The notes beneath the pieces are model-generated. The model ran no database searches, had not been told where the DNA came from, and was given only the letters and a program-made list of their open reading frames with translations. DNA of 64,000 nucleotides from JANXLS01 sp035308565 (GTDB lineage Bacteria > Planctomycetota > SZUA-567 > H5-PLA8), in NCBI GenBank assembly GCA_035308565.1, contig DATGGK010000184.1, forward strand, positions 19,449-83,448, read 5' to 3'. The translations under genes and the position numbers were made by a program. The stretch's first letter is position 1, and every line of letters begins with the position of its first letter. Below, one piece after another: positions 60,006 through 64,000 of the stretch.

Positions 60006-61511
60006 CTACTCTTTTCCTGTCATCAGCGACATGACCGTCTTTTCCTGGCACTGCGCTTTGTCGAGGATTCCGGCGAGGCGCCGTTCGTGCATAACGGCGA
60101 TGCGGTCGCACATGCCGATCACTTCCTCCATTTCGGAACTCACCATTAATATGGTGATGCCGTTGTCGGCCAATTCGGCAATCTGGCGATAGATTTCGGC
60201 TTTGGCGCCCACGTCGATGCCGCGCGTGGGTTCGTCCAGGATCAGCAGTTTTGGATTCATCGCGAGCCATTTTCCGAGGACGACTTTCTGCTGGTTGCCA
60301 CCGCTGAGCGTCACGGCTTTTTGCTGAATCCCGGACGAGCGGATCGAGAGGCGATCGCTTTGGCGTTTGGCGACGACGCGTTCTTGTTCGCGCTGAAGCC
60401 AGCCGCGCGGGCGGTAATTGCCGATGTCGGGCAATGAAATATTTTCGGCGATGCTCATCGGCAGCACGAGGCCGTGCAGCTTGCGGTCTTCGGGCACGAG
60501 AAAAAGTCCGCGCGCGATGGCGTCGGCGGGCTTGCGCGGCAAGTATTCCTGGCCATTGAACCACATTGAGCCGCCAAGCGGGCGGTCCACACCGAAGATG
60601 GCGCGCATCAATTCCGTGCGGCCGGATCCGACGAGGCCGGCGAAGCCCAGGATTTCACCGCGCCGCGCTTCGAACGAAACCGTCTGCGTCGTGCCGGGCA
60701 CGCGAAGTCCCGAGACTTTCAGAATCGGTTCGCCAGGCTGCTTTGAGCGCTTGGGAAAGAGCGTTCCGAATTGGCGGCCGATCATCAACGAAATGATCGA
60801 ATCGTGGGTGGCTTTCTTTGTGTCGAGGTCGCCGACGTATTTTCCGTCGCGCATCACCGTCACGCGGTCGGTGATGCGCAGGATTTCTTCCATGCGGTGC
60901 GAGATGTAGACGATGGCGATGCCGTTGCGCTTGAGTTCGGCAATGATTTCGAAGAGCTTCTCCGATTCGCCGGAGGTCAGCGACGAAGTCGGCTCGTCCA
61001 TGATGATGATGCGCGCGTTGCGCGAGAGCGCTTTGGCGATCTCCACCATCTGCATCTGACCGGTAGTGAGTTCGGAGACGAGCGTCGTGGGGTGAGCGCT
61101 CAAGCCCACGCGGGCGAGCAATTTTTCAGACGCGCTGTTCATCGCGGCGCGGTCCATCGTGCGCAGCGGACCCCATTTGCGCGCTTCTTCGCCGAGGAAA
61201 ATATTTCCGGCAATGTCGAGATTCGGCGCGAGCAGCAATTCCTGATGAATCAAGGCGATGCCGAGCTTTTTCGAATCGGCGACGCTGGCCATGCGCACGG
61301 GTTGGCCTTCGATTTCGATCTCGCCGGCATCGGGTTCGTGGACTCCGCCGAGCACTTTCATCAGCGTGGATTTGCCCGCGCCGTTTTCGCCGGCGAGCGC
61401 GAGCACTTCGCCGCGCGCCAAGTCAAGCTGCACGCCGTCCAGCGCGAGCACGCCCGGAAAGCGCTTGGTGATGCCACGCATTTTCAACAAGTTGGGGGCG
61501 GTGGAGTCCAT
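60006..61511 (-). CDS. Sugar ABC transporter ATPase (RbsA/MglA family)
   Basis: 501 residues from ATG 61511, with a GTG alternative at 61520. Two fused ATPase domains as in RbsA: the first Walker A GENGAGKST near 38, signature LTTGQMQ, Walker B RIIIMDEPTSS; the second domain starts with GLVGSGRTE (degenerate Walker A), signature LSGGNQQK and LLILDEPTRGIDVGAKAEIY. It powers uptake of a monosaccharide such as ribose, xylose or galactose. Its binding lipoprotein is encoded upstream at 61714 on the same strand, but no permease gene is next to it. Confidence 0.94.
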   Translation of the reverse strand: MDSTAPNLLKMRGITKRFPGVLALDGVQLDLARGEVLALAGENGAGKSTLMKVLGGVHEPDAGEIEIEGQPVRMASVADSKKLGIALIHQELLLAPNLDIAGNIFLGEEARKWGPLRTMDRAAMNSASEKLLARVGLSAHPTTLVSELTTGQMQMVEIAKALSRNARIIIMDEPTSSLTSGESEKLFEIIAELKRNGIAIVYISHRMEEILRITDRVTVMRDGKYVGDLDTKKATHDSIISLMIGRQFGTLFPKRSKQPGEPILKVSGLRVPGTTQTVSFEARRGEILGFAGLVGSGRTELMRAIFGVDRPLGGSMWFNGQEYLPRKPADAIARGLFLVPEDRKLHGLVLPMSIAENISLPDIGNYRPRGWLQREQERVVAKRQSDRLSIRSSGIQQKAVTLSGGNQQKVVLGKWLAMNPKLLILDEPTRGIDVGAKAEIYRQIAELADNGITILMVSSEMEEVIGMCDRIAVMHERRLAGILDKAQCQEKTVMSLMTGKE

Positions 61512-61567
61512 GGAAAACACAAATTAAGCCACAGATGAAGATAAAATGGCTCTGTTGAACCCTCTGC

Positions 61568-61666
61568 GACCCCTCCGGGGTCGAGGCCATTTTCGCGACC
61601 GTTACCGGGGGTATCGGGCGAGTACGCCCTCAACCCCCGGCTACCATCTTGAACCCCTTCGGGGTA
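61568..61666. repeat. Triple-hairpin dispersed repeat, copy 3
   Basis: GACCCCTCCGGGGTC, then CCGGGGGTATCGGGCGAGTA and CGCCCTCAACCCCCGG, then GAACCCCTTCGGGGT; same layout as the copies at 6501 and 31401. It separates the ABC ATPase gene from the binding-protein gene. Confidence 0.75.
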
Positions 61667-61713
61667 AAAATTCGTGCGATTCGTTGTTTTAAACCGATTG
61701 GGCGTGAGCAATA

Positions 61714-62721
61714 TTATTTCCGCATCTCCGCCTGCTTGTCGCGGTAGGCTTTCAGGCTCTTCGCGTCGATCACGTCCACGCCCGTGTCGATGATCGGATT
61801 TTTCGGCAGCGCGGCTTCGCCTTTGGTCGCCAAGTCGTAGAGCAGCTTCGAGGATTGGTAACCGAATTCGAACGGCTTTTGGACGACGCAGAACGCGACG
61901 TCGCCGGATTCGATGCCTTTGAGCGTGCCTTCTTCGTCGTCGAAGCCGGCGATGGTGACTTTGCCTTTGCGCGGCGAATTGCTCACGGCGGCGGCGATGG
62001 CGGGCGTGTTGTAGGACCAGAGCCCGATGCAAATGTTGACTTCGGGATGCGCTTTCAAGACGTCTTCGACGTTCGCGCGCGCTTTGGCTTTGTCGGTGTT
62101 GTCTTCTTTTTTCTCGACGATTTCGATCTTCGAACCTTTGATCGCCTCTTCGACGCCGCGCAGACGTTCGGAGGCGTTGTCGGCGGAGAAGGTGCCAACG
62201 AAGACCGCGGCTTTGCCGCCGTCGGGGAGCAGTTTTTTCAGCGCTTCGCCGAGTTCTTTTCCGGCGACGACGTTGTTGGTGCCGATGTAGGCGATGCGGT
62301 TGGATTTTGGCGCGTCGGAGTCCTGGCAGATCACGTTCATTTTTTCGGCGGCTTTGTTGAGTTCGCGGGTCATGTCCGCGGGAGCGATGGGGCTGATTGC
62401 CATGCCGCTGTAGCCCTGGTTGATCAGGTCTTCGATGATCTGTTTTTGCTCTTCAAGCTTGCCGCCGGGCGGCTGGAAGTAATCGACTTTGACGCCGGTT
62501 TCCTTTTGGAATTTCTCGAGGCCTTTGACGGCCGGCGTCCAGAATTCGCTGGCGTTGTTGATAATGAACGCGAGCTTGGGCTTGGCGCCTTCCGCGAGCT
62601 TGTGGACGGAGGGCTTGCCGCCGCCGCCGGCCGATGGTGTGCCACTTTCGCCGCATCCGCTCAAGATAAAAAGAAACAGCGCCGCACAGAGCGGCAACGC
62701 TCGCATCGTCCGAATTTTCAC
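61714..62721 (-). CDS. Sugar-binding lipoprotein of an ABC importer (RbsB-type)
   Basis: 335 residues from GTG 62721 with AAGGAG upstream. Lipobox LSGC with acylated Cys23, then a Gly/Ser linker and a type I periplasmic binding fold (KLAFIINNASEFWTPAVKGL, YSGMAISPIAPADMTREL, VICQDSDAPKSNRIAYIGTN, GKVTIAGFDDEEGTLKGI). This class binds ribose, galactose or autoinducer-like sugars and feeds an RbsA/RbsC-type transporter. RbsA-like ATPase follows; an RbsC-like permease is missing. Confidence 0.93.
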   Translation of the reverse strand: MKIRTMRALPLCAALFLFILSGCGESGTPSAGGGGKPSVHKLAEGAKPKLAFIINNASEFWTPAVKGLEKFQKETGVKVDYFQPPGGKLEEQKQIIEDLINQGYSGMAISPIAPADMTRELNKAAEKMNVICQDSDAPKSNRIAYIGTNNVVAGKELGEALKKLLPDGGKAAVFVGTFSADNASERLRGVEEAIKGSKIEIVEKKEDNTDKAKARANVEDVLKAHPEVNICIGLWSYNTPAIAAAVSNSPRKGKVTIAGFDDEEGTLKGIESGDVAFCVVQKPFEFGYQSSKLLYDLATKGEAALPKNPIIDTGVDVIDAKSLKAYRDKQAEMRK

Positions 62722-62802
62722 AATTGGCTCCTTTCAGGCATGATTGAGTGGATTAGGATAGGCATAAGGCTTTATCTGTAAAGCTTGAAAACGGGGCGCG
62801 CT

Positions 62803-63618
62803 ATGGCCGACGATCAATCCAAGCCGAAGCCGCGCTGGCGGCGAGTGCTGCGCGGCGTGCTCAGAATTGCGGTCACGCTTTACGCCGGTTTGTTTTTGTT
62901 CGCGCTCTTTTTTTCGAACAGCGTCATTTTCGCGCCGCCGCCGAGCACATACCAAGACGCGCCGGATATTTTGAAATTGACGACGCGCGACGGAACGAAA
63001 ATCAGCGCGATTTATCTGCCCAACGCCAAGGCTGAATTCACAATTCTCTACAGTCATGGCAATGCCGAAGACATTGGCGAGATGCTGCCCGAATTGCGCA
63101 TCATGGGCGCGATGGGCTATTCGATTCTCGCCTACGATTATCACGGTTACGGCACCAGCGGTGGGAAAGCGTCGGAGGACGCCACGTATCAGGACATCGA
63201 TGCTGGTTACAAATATCTGACCGAAACGCGTGGCATCGCGCCGGGGAAGATCATCGTGATGGGCCATTCGCTGGGCGGGGGCCCGTCGACTGATTTGGCG
63301 TCGCGCGAGCCGGTGGGCGGATTAATACTGGAAAGCACGTTCGCAACTGCCTTCCGAGTGCTCACCTATCTGCCGATTCTGCCCTTCGATAAATTCGAGA
63401 GCGTGAACAAGCTTGCGAAAGTGAAATGCCCCGTGCTGATTATTCACGGCGACCGCGACGCCACCGTTCCGCTCTATCATGCCGGGCGTTTGTTCGCGAA
63501 TGCAAACGAGCCGAAACGGTTGATTGTTGTAAACGGCGCGGGTCATATGGACGTCGTTTCGAAAGCCGGCGTTGAATATGAAAAGTGGTTCCGCGAATTT
63601 GCGGCGCAGATCAAGTAA
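62803..63618 (+). CDS. Membrane-anchored alpha/beta hydrolase (ABHD-like)
   Basis: 271 residues from ATG 62803; a TTG 18 bases upstream is possible. A single N-terminal anchor (VTLYAGLFLFALFFSNSVIF at 24-43) precedes the hydrolase: ILYSHGNAEDIGEM for the oxyanion hole, the nucleophile elbow GHSLGGG with Ser156, IIHGDRDATVPLYH with Asp219, and NGAGHMD with His248. It resembles ABHD17/YfhR-type hydrolases that cut acyl chains; the substrate is unknown. The gene is followed only by the 360-bp repeat. Confidence 0.88.
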   Translation: MADDQSKPKPRWRRVLRGVLRIAVTLYAGLFLFALFFSNSVIFAPPPSTYQDAPDILKLTTRDGTKISAIYLPNAKAEFTILYSHGNAEDIGEMLPELRIMGAMGYSILAYDYHGYGTSGGKASEDATYQDIDAGYKYLTETRGIAPGKIIVMGHSLGGGPSTDLASREPVGGLILESTFATAFRVLTYLPILPFDKFESVNKLAKVKCPVLIIHGDRDATVPLYHAGRLFANANEPKRLIVVNGAGHMDVVSKAGVEYEKWFREFAAQIK

Positions 63619-63641
63619 TCATTTCTTGCATTCTCCGCGTC

Positions 63642-64000
63642 CTCCGCGCCTCTGCATTGCTAACCATCCAAATCGTTGTCGCGCACAAAGATTTGCGAGC
63701 GCAAGCGAGCGCCGCTGTCAGCGCCAACGGCGCGAACTTTTAAAGCCCAGTCAAAGCGTACTCGCGAAGCCCTGGGTATGCGGCGTGCGGAATTCCCAGA
63801 GCCCCAACGGGGCGAACTAATCGGTGGCACGCGCCCATTGAATTTAGTTCGCCCCTTTGGGGCTATGGAACGTTTCCGCTCGCGAACCCAGGCCTTCGCT
63901 TCGCTGCGGCCTGGGCTATAAAAGTTCGCCCCGTTGGGGCTAAAAGACAACTTCCCGCTAACGTTCCGGCATGCCCCATTTGATTCGCGAAGATTCGCGT
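63642..64000. repeat. Roughly 360-bp non-coding dispersed element, copy 2 (may extend past window)
   Basis: Nearly identical to 6683-7042; the few visible differences are a change in CAGCGCGAAGCG/CAGTCAAAGCG, one base in GCGGCCTGCGG/GCGGCGTGCGG, and GCGATCCC/GCGAACCC. It continues to the last base of the window. Confidence 0.85.

Overview
The window looks like a GC-rich chromosome segment from a bacterium of the PVC superphylum or a close neighbour such as Planctomycetota or Verrucomicrobiota. This is an inference. It rests on a DUF1549/DUF1553 - DUF1501 - PPC-domain cassette (48004-53376), Tat-exported Gfo/Idh/MocA and DUF1501 proteins, a pentapeptide-TIR protein, an Uma2 family gene, and spacers packed with palindromic repeats and heptamers of the TCAGGGG type. 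I saw no rRNA, tRNA, CRISPR array, prophage or intact insertion sequence. The densest repeat content is in the gene-free stretches.

Layout. 1-3914: a PAS-domain signalling protein cut by the window edge, an exosortase-type alpha/beta hydrolase and uvrB. 3984-10846: a REPIN-like palindrome, a secreted S74-type self-processing protein with a small zinc protein, a double alpha/beta hydrolase, and a fused phytol-kinase/DUF92 membrane protein. 11009-15347: small secreted and zinc-ribbon proteins, then ispG and metK. 15672-17214: four consecutive TatA/TatB-like genes. 17279-24467: Old-Yellow-Enzyme-type oxidoreductase, TPR protein, STAS protein overlapping a GT2 glycosyltransferase, two small unknown genes, an Uma2 gene broken by an in-frame TAG, and trpB. 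24697-36143: FHA protein, DUF4331 protein, trigger factor with a His-rich tail, clpP, an Rrf2 regulator with a readable promoter and operator, Gfo/Idh protein, pentapeptide-TIR protein, a sugar-nucleotide epimerase and dedA. 36222-42926: three envelope or secreted proteins and pepT.

43147-46523 is the most informative part. selD and selA flank a three-gene toxin-antitoxin block. selD itself contains an in-frame TGA at the catalytic position, followed by a hairpin resembling the E. coli fdhF SECIS, so it is almost certainly a selenoprotein that was split by standard ORF calling. The cell therefore appears to make selenophosphate with a selenocysteine enzyme and load Sec-tRNA through SelA. selB and the Sec tRNA are not in the window.

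46645-64000: a transposase remnant, panC, the planctomycete-type cassette, a secreted clan CD cysteine peptidase, a zinc-ribbon coiled-coil protein, membrane proteins, an orphan anti-sigma factor, a sugar ABC ATPase with its binding lipoprotein but no permease, and a final alpha/beta hydrolase. The window ends in a roughly 360-bp non-coding repeat that is almost identical to a copy near position 6,700.

The main candidates for new biology are the Sec-containing SelD in a selA-TA-selD array, the tandem TatA-like array, the phytol-kinase/DUF92 fusion, the His-tailed trigger factor, and a 25-bp repeat that sits inside the reading frames of three unrelated genes.
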